DNA of 64,000 nt from Ypsolopha sequella (GCA_934047225.1 OW203990.1:24779045-24843044), one strand, 5' to 3'; counted from the first letter of the stretch, positions 10,965 through 21,986 are shown. Program-made: numbers and translations. The notes: generated from the letters alone by a model not told the origin.

Positions 10965-11070
10965 CGAGAAGCGTGACATACTGTTTATTCTCAAAAACAT
11001 CGTGTAACGCTCCTCGCATTTGTTATTCAACTAAATCACGTCGCGCGCGATAAACACTGTGCTACGGGTG
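10965..11070. repeat. left arm of inverted repeat around exon G, unit 2
   Basis: A GC-rich block runs from TGCGAGAAGCGTGACATACT through AACGCTCCTCGCATTTG to CGCGCGATAAACACTGTGCTACG. Its reverse complement appears at about 11693-11768 and again, in direct orientation, at 11772-11848. The arms enclose the G exon and the reverse-transcriptase piece. Confidence 0.8.
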
Positions 11071-11105
11071 CAGATGTGGCAATGAGTTTTAATTTTTACA
11101 GCTAG

Positions 11106-11250
11106 TTAAGAAGTGTTTATTAGTTTTTTAAATATTTTTGATATCGAAGGGAGTACAGAAACTGGTCTGTAGTTATTGACATCGTCCCTGTCACCACCCT
11201 TCCACACCGGTGTAATAATAGATTGTTTCAACTGTGATGGGAAAATGGTA
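11106..11250 (-). mobile_element. non-LTR reverse-transcriptase fragment fused to exon G, unit 2
   Basis: In frame with the broken FLYWCH exon the translation reads PSQLKQSIITPVWKGGDRDD, VNNYRPVSVLPSISKIFKK. This is the N-terminal fingers region of a LINE-type reverse transcriptase (..GD..D..NYRPVS.LP..SKI.EK). Only about 45 residues remain and no catalytic FADD box follows. It is a fragment, not an active element. Confidence 0.8.
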
Positions 11251-11398
11251 TAAAGTACAGCACTGCATTTTTTATACTTGGACTGTTGTGCACAACGCCA
11301 TCGCATTTTCAATCCTTCTTTTATGTGTTTAACAAACTTGTATCTTGATGGCATACAGTAAGTGGCCGCACTTCGTTCAGACAGGGTAAGCACAGCCT
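11251..11398 (-). pseudogene. FLYWCH exon G truncated by reverse-transcriptase fusion, unit 2
   Basis: A phase-1 acceptor (TTTTCATGCAG) opens EAVLTLSERSAATYCMPSRY, KFVKHIKEGLKMRWRCAQQS, KCSAVLYTI, after which the frame runs straight into retrotransposon sequence. The last third of the finger, including both histidine ligands, is missing. The frame stays open across the junction to 11106. Unit 1 carries the same structure, so the fusion is older than the duplication. Confidence 0.72.
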
Positions 11399-11692
11399 CT
11401 GCATGAAAAGAAAAAACAGAAATAACATAATATGTCACGACATGTATTTATCCCAACATGTGGACTGTCACTAGAACACACACTTCAACTTCCTCTTCAG
11501 AGACGATATGTAAAGTCCGAATGTGATAGGTGCGTCCTTGAGGCACAAAATACAAGCTTTTTAGGGCAGATTTACCTCACAGAGTTATTCTTCACCATCG
11601 CAAGTGGTAACCCGAGCCAAAAAACCTTGGGAATAAAAAATGGCCGCCCGCTCTTGATGTTTTGTCAGCATAAAACGCACAACAGCAGCCGT

Positions 11693-11850
11693 AGCACAGT
11701 ATTTAATCGCGCGCGACGCTACTTAGTTGAATCACAAGTGCGAGGAGCGTAACACGGTGTTTTTGCGATTAAACGGTACGTCACGCTCCTTGCACATGTG
11801 AATCAACTACACATGCAACGCCACGTCGCGCGCGATTAAACACTATATTA
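11693..11850. repeat. right arm of inverted repeat around exon G, unit 2
   Basis: The block starts AGCCGTAGCACAGTATTTAA, contains CGCGCGACGCTACTTAG and GTGCGAGGAGCGTAACACGG, and is followed by a second copy in the other direction ending CGCGCGATTAAACACTAT. It matches the left arm in reverse complement. Confidence 0.8.
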
Positions 11851-12191
11851 CCGGGCCTGACCTATTTACGTCACAGTATTATCGACACTAAACATATTGA
11901 CTGATATTGTTTTAATGTTATCTGTACTTCCATGTACAAATATGGACGGAGATAGTGTGAAAGTGAGAGATGGATAGATAATGTGAAAAAAATGAAGGTA
12001 AAAATTTTTTTATTCCCAAATGTTTGTTTTTTTTTTAAACGAAACACGATTTTTGGGTGCTTGGTTATTGTTGAAAATTTATTTGTCAGTTTTGCCGATC
12101 CCGTAAACATCTTTTAACGAAGCCCGTTAAAAAAATGCAAAAACAATATCAATTGTGAGGACCGTATTCTGAGATCAAGTAATCTCAGAAT

Positions 12192-12553
12192 TACTATGTA
12201 GTTAAATATTATAAATAATTACGGGTCTGCACAGATAACTATGTAGTTAAATATTATAAATAATTACGAATCTGCATAGATAACTATGTAGTTAAATATT
12301 ATAAATAATTACGGATCTGAACAGATAACTATGTAGTTAAATATTTTAAATTATTACGCAATCTCCACAGATAGCTATGTAGTTAAATATTTTAAATAAT
12401 TACGGATCTGCACAAATAACTATGTTATTAAATATTGTAAATAATTACGCATCTGCACAGATAACTATGCAGTTAAATAGTATAAATATATACGGATCTG
12501 CACAGATAACTATGCAGTTAAGTATGATAAATAATTACGGATCTGCACAGATA
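12192..12553. repeat. 45-bp minisatellite, about 8 copies
   Basis: Tandem units of 45 bases contain the blocks ACTATGTAGTTAAATATT and ATAAATAATTACGG followed by TCTGCACAGATA. There are eight nearly full copies with a few substitutions. The corresponding place in unit 1 (about 4171-4305) has only about three copies, so the array expanded or contracted after the unit duplicated. Confidence 0.9.
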
Positions 12554-12630
12554 ACATAAATACTCGTATTCGTAAAAAACAATCTTAAAATATTTTAAAA
12601 CTTTACCAAATAATTTGAACAACAATCATC

Positions 12631-12830
12631 TTACTCATTATGATTATGAATATTTTTGATGATGATCAGATTGTTTTCTACAGTGGTAAGGCAGGCTCTA
12701 CAACCAAGTCTAGACCACTTCACACAGACCCAGAATCCTTTGAGTCCTTTGCTGTTACTATGCTTGTTGAACCGGTGTCCACCAATCTGGATGACTGAGT
12801 TACCGTACTTGCTCGTAGTAAAAATGGGTT
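12631..12830 (-). CDS. mod(mdg4): FLYWCH terminal exon F, unit 2
   Basis: The acceptor TTTGTTTTCAG is in phase 1. About 65 residues follow: EPIFTTSKYGNSVIQIGGHR, FNKHSNSKGLKGFWVCVKWS, GCRACLTTVEN, IHNHNE and TAA. The longer open frame upstream is intronic. It is the intact copy; the unit 1 copy (4376) has a stop at the conserved tryptophan. Confidence 0.83.
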
Positions 12831-13426
12831 CTGAAAACAAAACTCTTTCAAAATGTCTACTTAAGAGGCCCCTTCTCGCCAGGATTTTTCTCAAGATGTA
12901 TCCAAAAGGTAGAAACTAATTGTAAAGTCAACAGCTTATTTTATTCATACATTTTTTTCACAAGTTAGTATTATCTAGCTACATTCAATAACGTCTCTAT
13001 ACAGCGCAAAAAGCTAAATTTGAAGGGATCTTCAATGGACAAAAGCAGACCTCTCGAGTTTGGGATTATTTGTTCGATCTTAATGGGTAATTTTGTAAAA
13101 TATGGTGACCTGGATTTTATAATTTGACGACATATTGTTCATAACCATGTTCCTTTGTTTACCTTATTTCCATGAAAATCTCTTTAATGCTGGCGAAGCC
13201 GCGGGCAAGAGGTAGTATTAATTATAACACAGTTTAAAATATGACAATTATAATTTCATAAACAAAAAATCACCTGAACAGTCCACAATATAGCATAGAT
13301 AACAACATAAGTGCATTCAGACATTAACTTGTATTAATTATATTGGAAGTTGGGAATAAACTGGGGTAAAGATAAGTGGTATAACTATAGGGCAAGACGA
13401 ACAATATCATTCATAAATGAATTGTT

Positions 13427-13680
13427 TTATTTTCTTAACCATTTGCCATCTTTGTTCTTGTAGTATTCCGGAGGTTCATGAGTATGCTTGAAGTTCACTT
13501 TGATAAAATCTTGGGGGCCTTGTGGGTCTTTCGAAGACAAAATAAAAGCCTTGCATTTATGTCTTCGTCTACTGGAACAAGACCACCTAATTCTTATTTC
13601 ACCTTCATGATCTGTATTGTACGTAAATTTTTGGTACAACAAAACAGGATATTTGCCTCTGCTTGATGGTAGAAAAATCA
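13427..13680 (-). CDS. mod(mdg4): FLYWCH terminal exon E, unit 2
   Basis: The acceptor TTATTTCAG is in phase 1. About 83 residues follow to TAA: IFLPSSRGKYPVLLYQKFTY, a charged loop, RIRWSCSSRRRHKCKAFILS, a PQGPQD insertion, FKHTHEPPEYYKNKDGKWLR. AATAAA overlaps the stop codon, as in the unit 1 copy. It lies 1.2 kb downstream of exon D of unit 3, whose phase-1 donor would join it in frame, so it is the likely last exon of the A-B-C-D chain. Confidence 0.83.
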
Positions 13681-13979
13681 CTGAAATAAGAAATATACTA
13701 AATCATTCGGCCCTTCTGGAATACTAGTATTTAAATAACATTTTTCACTACCAAAAGTTGGCTCAAAGATTTGGGTGATAAGCCCGCCCTTATACAACAT
13801 TGTGTGTTTAAACCTCTGTTTTTATTTAATTTTAACAATGTACAATAAAATTTGTATAAATTAATTATTAATACACATTTAATTAATTAATTAATACATA
13901 TTTTTTTCATTTATAATAAACATGCTGTTGATTTGGTCCTTTCCAAGGGTATTTACATACACAAGGCTTATAAAAAAAG

Positions 13980-14302
13980 CGGCGGTAACTCAGGGGTTGA
14001 ACGCTGGCCTCTCAGTTTTGAGATCCAGGTTCGATGCCCGGTCGCGCATGCACCAATGAGTTTATCAGAATTTTTGTGCATAGTATTTGTTCTTATTTAC
14101 CACTTGCTGAACGGTGAAGGAAACCAGCGTAAGGAAACTTGCATGCCGTAAAATGCGTGTATTTGTGCTCGAAGTACGGCGATAGGGCTCACCACACATC
14201 GCGTTGGGACGTAAAAGTCGTCGGTGAAACGCAGGTGTACCGAGTGTGGACTCCGACTTGCATTTCACGTTCACACTCGGAAGACCTCTGAAATCCCCTC
14301 GG
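13980..14302 (+). mobile_element. tRNA-derived SINE, unit 2 copy, cut at the unit junction
   Basis: This is the same SINE as at 5727, with the same upstream flank (CACAAGGCTTATAAAAAAAG). Its 3' flank differs: the sequence passes into GGTAGCATTCTACG, which in unit 1 occurs far to the right at 7338. The missing right-hand target duplicate marks this as the break between duplication units 2 and 3. Confidence 0.8.
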
Positions 14303-14854
14303 GTAGCATTCTACGTATCTTATTGTTTGCCTCTTATTACATCTTATTATCTCCCTTACGTAATGGAAGTATTCATACCGTTTATACTATCTACAAAATT
14401 TCAAAGATTTCTTATAATAGGTCTTTGCAAATGAAATTGCCGAAATTTTCTTAAAGATTCACAAGTTTATAATTCCTGTAATAAATAGCTATTTCCATCA
14501 TTTGTTTTTTGTTCGACAGTTTATTTCAAGGTTTTACATGTAGGTATTAAATTTTGTTTTATTGTCAGTTTGAGAACCGTTTCTATGATAAGACTCGTAA
14601 TAATTTATTACAACTGACACATTTCAAAAATTTTATTAATGTTGCTGTTAGCTTAATGTTGTCTCATTTATACACAAAAGAAAAGGCATAATTAAGATTT
14701 GTCATTCCTAAAAAAAATGCAAAAATGTTAGAACTGAAAATTGAGTTTCCTTCAAATTCTCTGTAGAAAACAGCAATTTCATATGTACAGACCTAATATT
14801 AACATAATGTACATAATAAGTCCTTGGTAAAAGTTACTACTAGGGTTAAATTAC

Positions 14855-15091
14855 CTTCTGTGCTGTCACTTGACTGCCCTCCGACTGGTGGATCATGAGA
14901 ATGCTTACTTTTGTAAGCAACGATTTGGTTTTCAATAGTATACACTACAGCCTTGCAGTTATTGCTTACCCGACGAAGTTCTACGCATCGCCAGCGCATC
15001 TTTCCATCACGAGTCTCGTTATATCGATATCTGTATCCCTTCTTGTCTATCAATATCCGTGAACCACGGCTAGTTGAAAATATTGTGATTT
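14855..15091 (-). CDS. mod(mdg4): FLYWCH exon D, unit 3
   Basis: The acceptor TATTTTTCAG and the donor GAAG|GTAATT, both phase 1, bound 237 nt. It encodes ITIFSTSRGSRILIDKKGYR, YRYNETRDGKMRWRCVELRR, NCKAVVYTIEN, HSHDPPVGGQSSDSTE. This copy lacks one codon in the loop between the two cysteines compared with units 1 and 2 (240 nt), keeping frame. If the donor is not used the frame continues about 18 residues to TAA. Confidence 0.82.
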
Positions 15092-15127
15092 CTGAAAAAT
15101 AAAATAACAGTTATTAAAATTGTTATT

Positions 15128-15914
15128 AATAATAATAATAATAATAAAGGCGTAGGGATGTGACGACCCCATCGCCCTCTGGTATGTCCTGTACGTCCAG
15201 TGCAATCAGTCACCGCAGGGCGGCTTGTGGCGAGCCGATGGTGAGTGGCGACACCACGGACCCTACCTTCAGGGGACACTATCACACATGCGCTTACACA
15301 CACACATACACACAGAAACACACCCCCCGCCTCTGTGCTTGCCTTAACCAGCCGGCCAGAGTGGAGATGCAAGAGCGGAACCTATGCTCCAGGTTGGAAG
15401 TGTAAAATGTCATAACGCCGGGGGCACTTGACTGTATAAGGATCTTGCGCCCCGCAGACTCACCTCTCGACAACCTTAGCTGCTTACATAGTGTTGCCCG
15501 CTGGCCGCCCCATGGTGGCTAGATAGGGGGCCCACAACGGCTATCCTGTTGGATAGTTATTAAGCAGCAAGTCACCATCTGCCATATTTAAATTTGTGAG
15601 AGATTTTCGAGGCAGATGTCCGTTATCTCACTCCATAGCCCTGTTATTCGGCCCATTTAGCATCCCATCCTCATAGCCCACTCCAAGTCGCATCCTTCCT
15701 GGCAATAGTTTGGCAACTGTGGGGGACTGTCCGTTAGTGTATCTCAATGATACATTGAGGGAGAGGCCTCCATGGATGCAGCCATCTCACATTTATATTA
15801 AATGGTACCAAAGGCCTCTTCAATATTGGCTTCGGCCCCATGAATGCCTTTCAAATGACCCGGTCCCTATGGGCCCGTGACTGAAAAGTGTACCTACATA
15901 ATAATAATAATAAG
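15128..15914 (+). mobile_element. 5'-truncated non-LTR element with (TAA)n tail
   Basis: A GC-rich block unlike its surroundings starts after an (ATA)n run and ends in ACATAATAATAATAATAA. Its last 450 bases recur in reverse orientation at 19548-20020. The TAA-repeat tail and 5' truncation are typical of some non-LTR families. It is inserted in unit 3 only, at the place equivalent to about 475 of unit 1; the inserted stretch continues to about 16340 with unidentified AT-rich sequence. Confidence 0.7.
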
Positions 15915-17190
15915 TAATTTATTCACAAAAACGGTACATGTTTACACAATTCATGCTTAATTAGATTATAAATCACAAATAAGTTTAAACAAGTTTAGCA
16001 TAGTGTAAGAGATTAGGAGCATCTGCTGCTAAGTAGGTTGTAAGCCTGAATTTCAGAATACAGCGCCTCCGCCCTCGTATCAATATTTATTAGCTTGTAA
16101 AAACATATCAACAAACGCATGCCTAAAATATATATATATATATTTATATTTCCTAAGTTTAAAGCCTTATCATCTACTTATATTAACATTAAAACAGTAA
16201 TTCAAAAATCTTAGAGTGAAAAAATTGAAAAATGAAAAAAGAATAAGTTTGGTATAGTCCTCCTTGTGTGTAAAGGGTGAATGTCTGTGGATAAGTGTGA
16301 GAGGGTGAGTGGTATGTAAAGTGAATAGTTGTAAAATAGTTATTATTATCAAAAACATTGTTTTTTATCAGAATATAATTAATCTTAAACAAGGAGAATT
16401 AAAGAAAAAAATGAGCAATGAAGAAACTAACGCATTAAAAGTCAATTTTCCAGTTTTGGTACGAAATCATTAAAATTACTAATAACAACCAAAAATAACT
16501 CTTAATAACCAATTTAATTTTACCGAAAGATTAAAAAAGGATGTAGCTAGTAAATTTTCTACCTATATATAAACAATATCCATTTATATTTTGCTCTGCA
16601 ATTTTCCACTGTAATCTATGTTTTTTTAACAATCCCAAGATTATTGTTATTTTCCTACTGACAACCTAAAACAACAACTGTTCTTTAAATGACATAATTA
16701 TGGGGTAAAAAAAAGTATTTGCGTTATCAATTTAGGAACTCATAGGTCCATGAAATTCACTCATTCATTTCATTCACAATTAGGGAAATTAAGTTTTTAA
16801 GTGAAATAAGAACATTATTTATGATTTCGTTCTCTAAATACGATACTTTATTTTAAATGCTATTAAACTAATGTTAACGAAAATATACCTGCCTAAAAAT
16901 ACCGATCGAAAAAATCTGTTTTAAACTTTCAAAGATGATTAATTTTGATTTAAGATTAATTTGCAAAAAAAGAAAGTATCTGTACTTTTACCGTAAGAGC
17001 AAATTAATTTTATTTATATATTGTTTGTTTTATAAATGATCCATGTGATTATCATATTATAAAAATTAAAGGGAATTAAATTTTGCGACAAATAGATACT
17101 TTTCCATTTTTAAGTTTTGGTTTAGTATCTATAAGAAAATAATCTGCTTAATGACTAATACAAGCTTGCCTTGCAAGTGGAATTACTAAC

Positions 17191-17346
17191 CAGCAACATC
17201 CGAGCTCTCAGCAGTCTGCTTGTTGAGGTCCGAAACTGATGAAGACTGTTCATCTTCTTTCTCTTCTATCATGTACTCCTCCTCACCATCCGTGTCTTGT
17301 GAATCGCCACTCTTGTTCTTTTGGTTGTTATCATCGATTTTTTTAC
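17191..17346 (-). CDS. mod(mdg4): acidic linker exon C, unit 3
   Basis: 156 nt, phase 1 to phase 1, from TTGTATTAG to GCTG|GTTAGT. It encodes KKIDDNNQKNKSGDSQ, DGEEEYMIEEKEDEQSSSV and SDLNKQTAESSDVA. It is a duplicate of B with a methionine-isoleucine in the acidic core. The donor has T at +3 (GTTAGT) where the other copies have GTGAGT, so splicing may be weaker. Confidence 0.72.
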
Positions 17347-17873
17347 CTAATACAAAATATAATATTAATTTAATTTACACTCAATTGGTATTTTTTCAAC
17401 ATTACATGTTTCAATTATATCTTAAAAACGGATATACATACAATTTTAATTTTGGATAGATTTGGATAGATCTAAAGTAAAACAACACAAAACTTACATT
17501 ATTATTCCGTTCTCAGAGGTTACCAATTTAGCACCTTGTTTTTTTCGCCTTGGTGGTGCTATTGCATTTATATTTTTCTTATTTATAACACAGATTTTAG
17601 GATTGTACGTACCCGTATTGTGTCGTGGTATAAAATCCTTTGTACGCGAGTTCGACTCGCACTGTGCTAGTTTTTTTTTTGGTACGTGTGAGACGAAACA
17701 AGGAAAAAAACAACTTCCTAAGCTATTAATTTGCAAAAGAACATAAATAAATAATCTGTACTTTAAAATTAATAATTAACTCTTGTTTGGCCTTTTCCTT
17801 ATTGAGAATCTATCCAACTGTATAAATGAAAACATAATGAGCTTAAGCTTGTATTGCAAGTGGAATTACTCAC

Positions 17874-18029
17874 CAGCAACATCCAAACTCTCAGCAGTCG
17901 GGTTGTTTAGGTCCAAAACCGACGAAGACTGTTCAACTTGTTTCTCTTCTTCCGCATACTCCTCCTCATCATCCATGGCTTGTGAATCACCACTCTTGGT
18001 CTCTTGGTTGTTATCATCGATTCTATCAC
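17874..18029 (-). CDS. mod(mdg4): acidic linker exon B, unit 3
   Basis: A 156-nt exon (52 codons) lies between TTGTATTAG and GCTG|GTGAGT, phase 1 at both ends. It encodes DRIDDNNQETKSGDSQ, an acidic stretch DDEEEYAEEEKQ, then EQSSSVLDLNNPTAESLDVA. There is no zinc ligand; it looks like a disordered acidic spacer. The length is identical in all six copies of B and C in the window. The antisense frames over it are shadows. Confidence 0.76.
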
Positions 18030-18175
18030 CTAATACAAAATAATATAATAAAATTTACCCTTTAGTTTTGTGCCCAAGTTCGACTCGCACTTGTTGTTTT
18101 TTTTGTCGGTGAGACATGGAAATTAATGATCTCTGGTTTGTAATAGAGAGCTAATATATTAATACTCGTACTTAC

Positions 18176-18421
18176 TATCTTTATCACACTCTTTACTGTC
18201 GATTGCATCAGTTTGTTCGTGGTTGTGCTGATTTAAATTCATCACAATTTTTCCCTTAATAGTATGAATTCTGGCTTTGCATTCTGTTTGTCTTGTGTAC
18301 GAACATCTCCAAAATCTTTTAGCGGAAACTTTACGACGAGTTCTGTTTTGGTAATAATTGTTACCACCAAATCGTATCATTTGTTTCCCTTGTCGTGATT
18401 TTATAAGCTCCACGAGGCTGT
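18176..18421 (-). CDS. mod(mdg4): FLYWCH exon A, unit 3 (internal-type exon)
   Basis: The acceptor TTGTTACAG and the donor GATA|GTAAGT are both phase 1 and bound a 246-nt exon (82 codons). It encodes DSLVELIKSRQGKQMIRFGG, NNYYQNRTRRK, KRFWRCSYTRQTECKARIHT, then HNHEQTDAIDSKECDKD. Reading through the donor meets TAA almost at once, so an unspliced terminal form would add only Ser-Lys. A consensus donor, phase symmetry and a length divisible by three indicate an internal exon that can be chained to acidic exons B and C. Confidence 0.82.
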
Positions 18422-18973
18422 CTGTAACAAAAATATAAATAATTCTAGAGTACAAAATTTTCTCTACAATCAGAACTGATGAACAATTTTTTGGTGATTT
18501 TTTTCACTGCGTAAATAAATTGGCATGGATCAAAGCAGTCAAATCAGTTGTTTATTTTAAATAAATAAGATATTTATATATCCTGTGAAAAAAATACGAT
18601 TTTTTTCTTCTGGAATCATAATTTTATTCATTTGCGATAACAATCGATTTACAATAGACTTCCGACCCGATCATGGATCGGAACAACTTTACGGGTTAAA
18701 AAAAAACTGGCACCACTGGTTAACCGTAATGATGACGTCATGCTATGAATCCCACACGTTACTAAAACAAAATAAATGGTTTCCTACGATAAAACAGTCA
18801 AGTCACAAGTATTTTATAAAACAAAAGAAGTATGACAACTGTTTTGTGTTTGCGAATGACAGGAATTGACTACTTCCACTTTTTAACCATTTTTTTTTCT
18901 AATTCCTATCCATGCGCACTCTTGACAATGTTGCACTACAGAGCCTTCAAACTCTGAGAATGTCCAAATTTGT

Positions 18974-19173
18974 TCAATCATGGTTATGAACGTTATTTGA
19001 ACGAATCAACAGATTTTCACAGGTGGTGATTGAGGCTCTACAATTCCACTTAGAGCCCCATTTGGCACAGACCCACGCAGTCTTGGGTCCGTGGCTGTCA
19101 CTGCGCTTGTTGAACCTGAACCTGCCCAGTTGTATCGCCGCTTTGCCTCTCGAAGTAGTCGTGAAAATCATTT
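18974..19173 (-). CDS. mod(mdg4): FLYWCH terminal exon
   Basis: The acceptor TGTTTGTAG is in phase 1. About 65 residues follow: MIFTTTSRGKAAIQLGRFRF, NKRSDSHGPKTAWVCAKWGS, NCRASITTCEN, VHNHD and TGA. It is the duplicate of 26074. It is the last single-exon cassette before the tandem multi-exon module begins at 18.4 kb. Confidence 0.84.
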
Positions 19174-19547
19174 CTACAAACAGAGCTACAATTTTGAACG
19201 TGAACTGCTCACCATCTTATTTATTTTCGGGGTTAAATAAATTATTTAATACAGAAGTTTAAATAACATTAAATAAAACAATAGGTTAAGACTAGGTTCC
19301 CTAAATTGCAGAGTTTTAGCATAAATATGCTGAGTAAGCTACAAACTTTGCTTTAAATATTTATTAGGATGTAGTCTAATTGTTTCAATTATTTAAGTAC
19401 TATTCTCATGATTACACCTTTTAAATATTATGGCACTACCCTCAACATTTTCTCCTTGGCAAAGGTTAGTCGGTAGAAAAAACTAATTAGTATAAAGGTC
19501 GCCTTTGTACAATAATTGTATTCTATGAAATAGAGAATTTTATTATT

Positions 19548-20020
19548 ATTATGTAGGGACACTTTTAAGTCACGGGCCGATAGGGACCTGATCATTTGAA
19601 AATGGGGCCGAAGCCAACATGGAAGAGACATTTGGAACCATTTAATCTAAATGTGAGATGGCTGCATCCATGGAGTCCTCTCCCTCATTGAGATAAACTA
19701 ACGGACAGTCCCCCACAGTTGCCAAACTATTGCCAGGAAGGAAGCGACTTGGAGTGGGCTATGAGAATCAGATGCTAAATGAACCGGATAACAGGGCTAT
19801 GGAGTGAGACAACGGACATCTGCCTCGAAAATCTCTCACAAATTTAAGTATGGCAGATGGTGACTTGGTGCTTGTTAACTACCCAGCAGGATAGCTGTTG
19901 TGGGTCCCCTATCAAGCCACTATGGGACGGGCAGGGGGCAACACTAGCAGCTAAGGTTTTCGAGAAGTGAGTCTGCGCGGCGCAAGATCCTCATACAGTC
20001 AAGTGCCCCCAACGTTATTT
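19548..20020 (-). mobile_element. second copy of the (TAA)n-tailed non-LTR element
   Basis: It starts with TTTTATTATTATTATGTAGG (the tail in reverse) and runs through blocks shared with 15148-15898, such as ACGGACAGTCCCCCACAGTT and GGCAGATGGTGACTTG. The two copies are in opposite orientation, 3.6 kb apart, and bracket exons A to D of unit 3 and the exon at 18974. Confidence 0.72.
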
Positions 20021-20566
20021 ATGTCTAAAATAAATACTCACAGCAAGAAAACATGGTTTATTAAAATCTGCATACAAAAAAAAAAAAATTAATTAATTTT
20101 ATTCTTAAAATAAGACTCATTCTGAATCATTTCCCGCGCATTTTGGCGCAAGCGATTTTCAACTTTATATAAGTCAGTCTCCGGATTATAATAGCAAAGC
20201 CGCTGTGCGCCAAAGGAAGACCTCTTCTCAACTGATCATACCGATTTTTATCCAAAAAAATGACCTATGCGAATATCAATAAATTAGATTACATAAAATT
20301 CAAAAAGGCTTTTAACATAAGAATAAGTTGTTTTTTTATTAGCTATTTCAATTATACCTAAATAAATTATTACTATTTATAATAAAAATAAACATCAATT
20401 AGCAGGTTTGTTGTATTGCGTGGATACTTAATTTAAATGTCTCATACACCCTTGGTCATTAGGTCTTTCAGTCACATAAGTAAGTGGTACCGGTTGAAGG
20501 TTGCAAAAACTGTATTTATTTTTACACGTATTTTGTGAAAATTTCGACTTGTTACACCTAGGTATA

Positions 20567-21162
20567 GTGCGCGCCAATCTTTTAGTCGCCTCTGATTGAG
20601 TTACGAGTGCAAGCTTGCGCAGGTACAGTCAAGGAAACAATAATATCAACGGTTGATTATTAAATGTTTACTCTAAGTGGGAAGGCGTACATGTTGTACC
20701 TACCTATTTCATTATTTATTTATTATTTTAGTGCGATCTTAACTATATTAATAAAACGCATTAATATAAACACCATTTTCCTACATTGTCGCCTTAAAAC
20801 GCTATAATGTCCGCGAGGCATAACAATAACTATAAACTTTAACAAACTAAATCAACAAAACAACAAATAAAGGTAACAAAAACAATAACAAACAGATTCA
20901 ACGATAAACTTAACGTATTATGGAATTTTTTCCTCGAATGTACTTTTCATGGAACGCGCGCATGTGTAGTGTACGGACGTAGCACTAACACTAACGCATA
21001 GTGTTGACACCTGCTAAATGGCGAGCGGGGGGTTTGGTGCGGCACGCAGGCGGGTGTGCTCCGCGCTTTCGCTCCTGTAACGTCCCACTAACACCGTAAA
21101 ACGGCTATTGCGTCGCCTCGTGCGGCTATCTTCAGAGGCGACTAAAAGATTGGCGCGCACTG
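20567..21162. repeat. segment bounded by 30-bp inverted repeats
   Basis: AGTGCGCGCCAATCTTTTAG continuing to TCGCCTCTGA at 20567-20596 is matched by the exact reverse complement at about 21133-21162. The interior has no recognisable product. It is probably a non-autonomous DNA transposon. The rest of the exon-free stretch 20.0-23.0 kb holds only this, the hAT at 21244 and two MITEs. Confidence 0.65.
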
Positions 21163-21243
21163 TAATACGGCTGATGCTGTAGGCCTCTGTGACGGACAGA
21201 CGAACGAACAGACAGCGCAGACTCATTAAAGGGTCCCGTATGG

Positions 21244-21490
21244 CAGGGGTCGGCAACCGGCGGCCCGCGGGCCGCATGCGGCCCGTGAACCACTTTGGTG
21301 TGGCCCGCATGGTTCGCAACCACTGCATGATAACTATATTTGGTGGTACATATTTGTGTAAGCAGACATTTTCCATTCTGAACTATCTAAAAAGCAAGTA
21401 TTGTTCTCGGTTAAAAGATGGACATGTGGCCCTGGCTGATCCCCTGGTAGCATTTGTGGCCCTCGTATATCATAAGGTTGCCGACCCCTG
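21244..21490 (+). mobile_element. short hAT element with 8-bp target duplication
   Basis: The termini CAGGGGTCGGCAACC and GGTTGCCGACCCCTG are flanked by identical 8-base repeats CCGTATGG (21236-21243 and 21491-21498). Inside, the plus strand reads FGGTYLCKQTFSILNYLKSK, YCSRLKDGHV. That is the start of the hAT transposase C-terminal dimerisation region, so this is an internally deleted derivative that kept a scrap of coding sequence. Confidence 0.87.
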
Positions 21491-21986
21491 CCGTATGGCA
21501 TCCTACGAGTACGAAACCCTAATTTTTTTTAAATTTACAAATCGAATGTACTTACATCCATTATAACCTAAAACTATACGTAAAATAAATTTAGTTCTTG
21601 AAAAAAAATTGTACTCGTGTTACTTTTACTAATACAAAATTCTTCGTGAAGAGTTCTGATTTTTTGTATTTAAGGCACAACGCACTGTAATACTATAGAA
21701 TGAAGTACTTATTCTGATTTTCTTTTTATTCTTTTCATACCTGCTCTACATGGAAATGAAATGAAACCACATACTATAAGAATCATACTGAACTTGGTTA
21801 AATTACCAAATAAACAAGAAAAAAAATGGACTTCCATAAGAAATTTCGTATAGAAAAGAGAAAAGTTATATTAATTTGCGCGAGTAACCTTTTTTTGGAA
21901 ATTTTCATTAAATATGATAAAGGGAGCGTGTGATTAAATAAATATCCATTTACACGCCGTTCATATGTTGCAGGCAGATCGTATCA

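Noticed and set aside
12656..12919. Plus-strand frames over FLYWCH exons (also 4385, 28604, 43405, 48046, 54251)
   Set aside because: They are antisense shadows. The minus strand carries the zinc-finger pattern, splice acceptor and stop.
15070..15405. Overlapping frames of 81-100 codons
   Set aside because: They lie in the 5'-truncated retroelement insertion and include a CA microsatellite; no recognisable domain.
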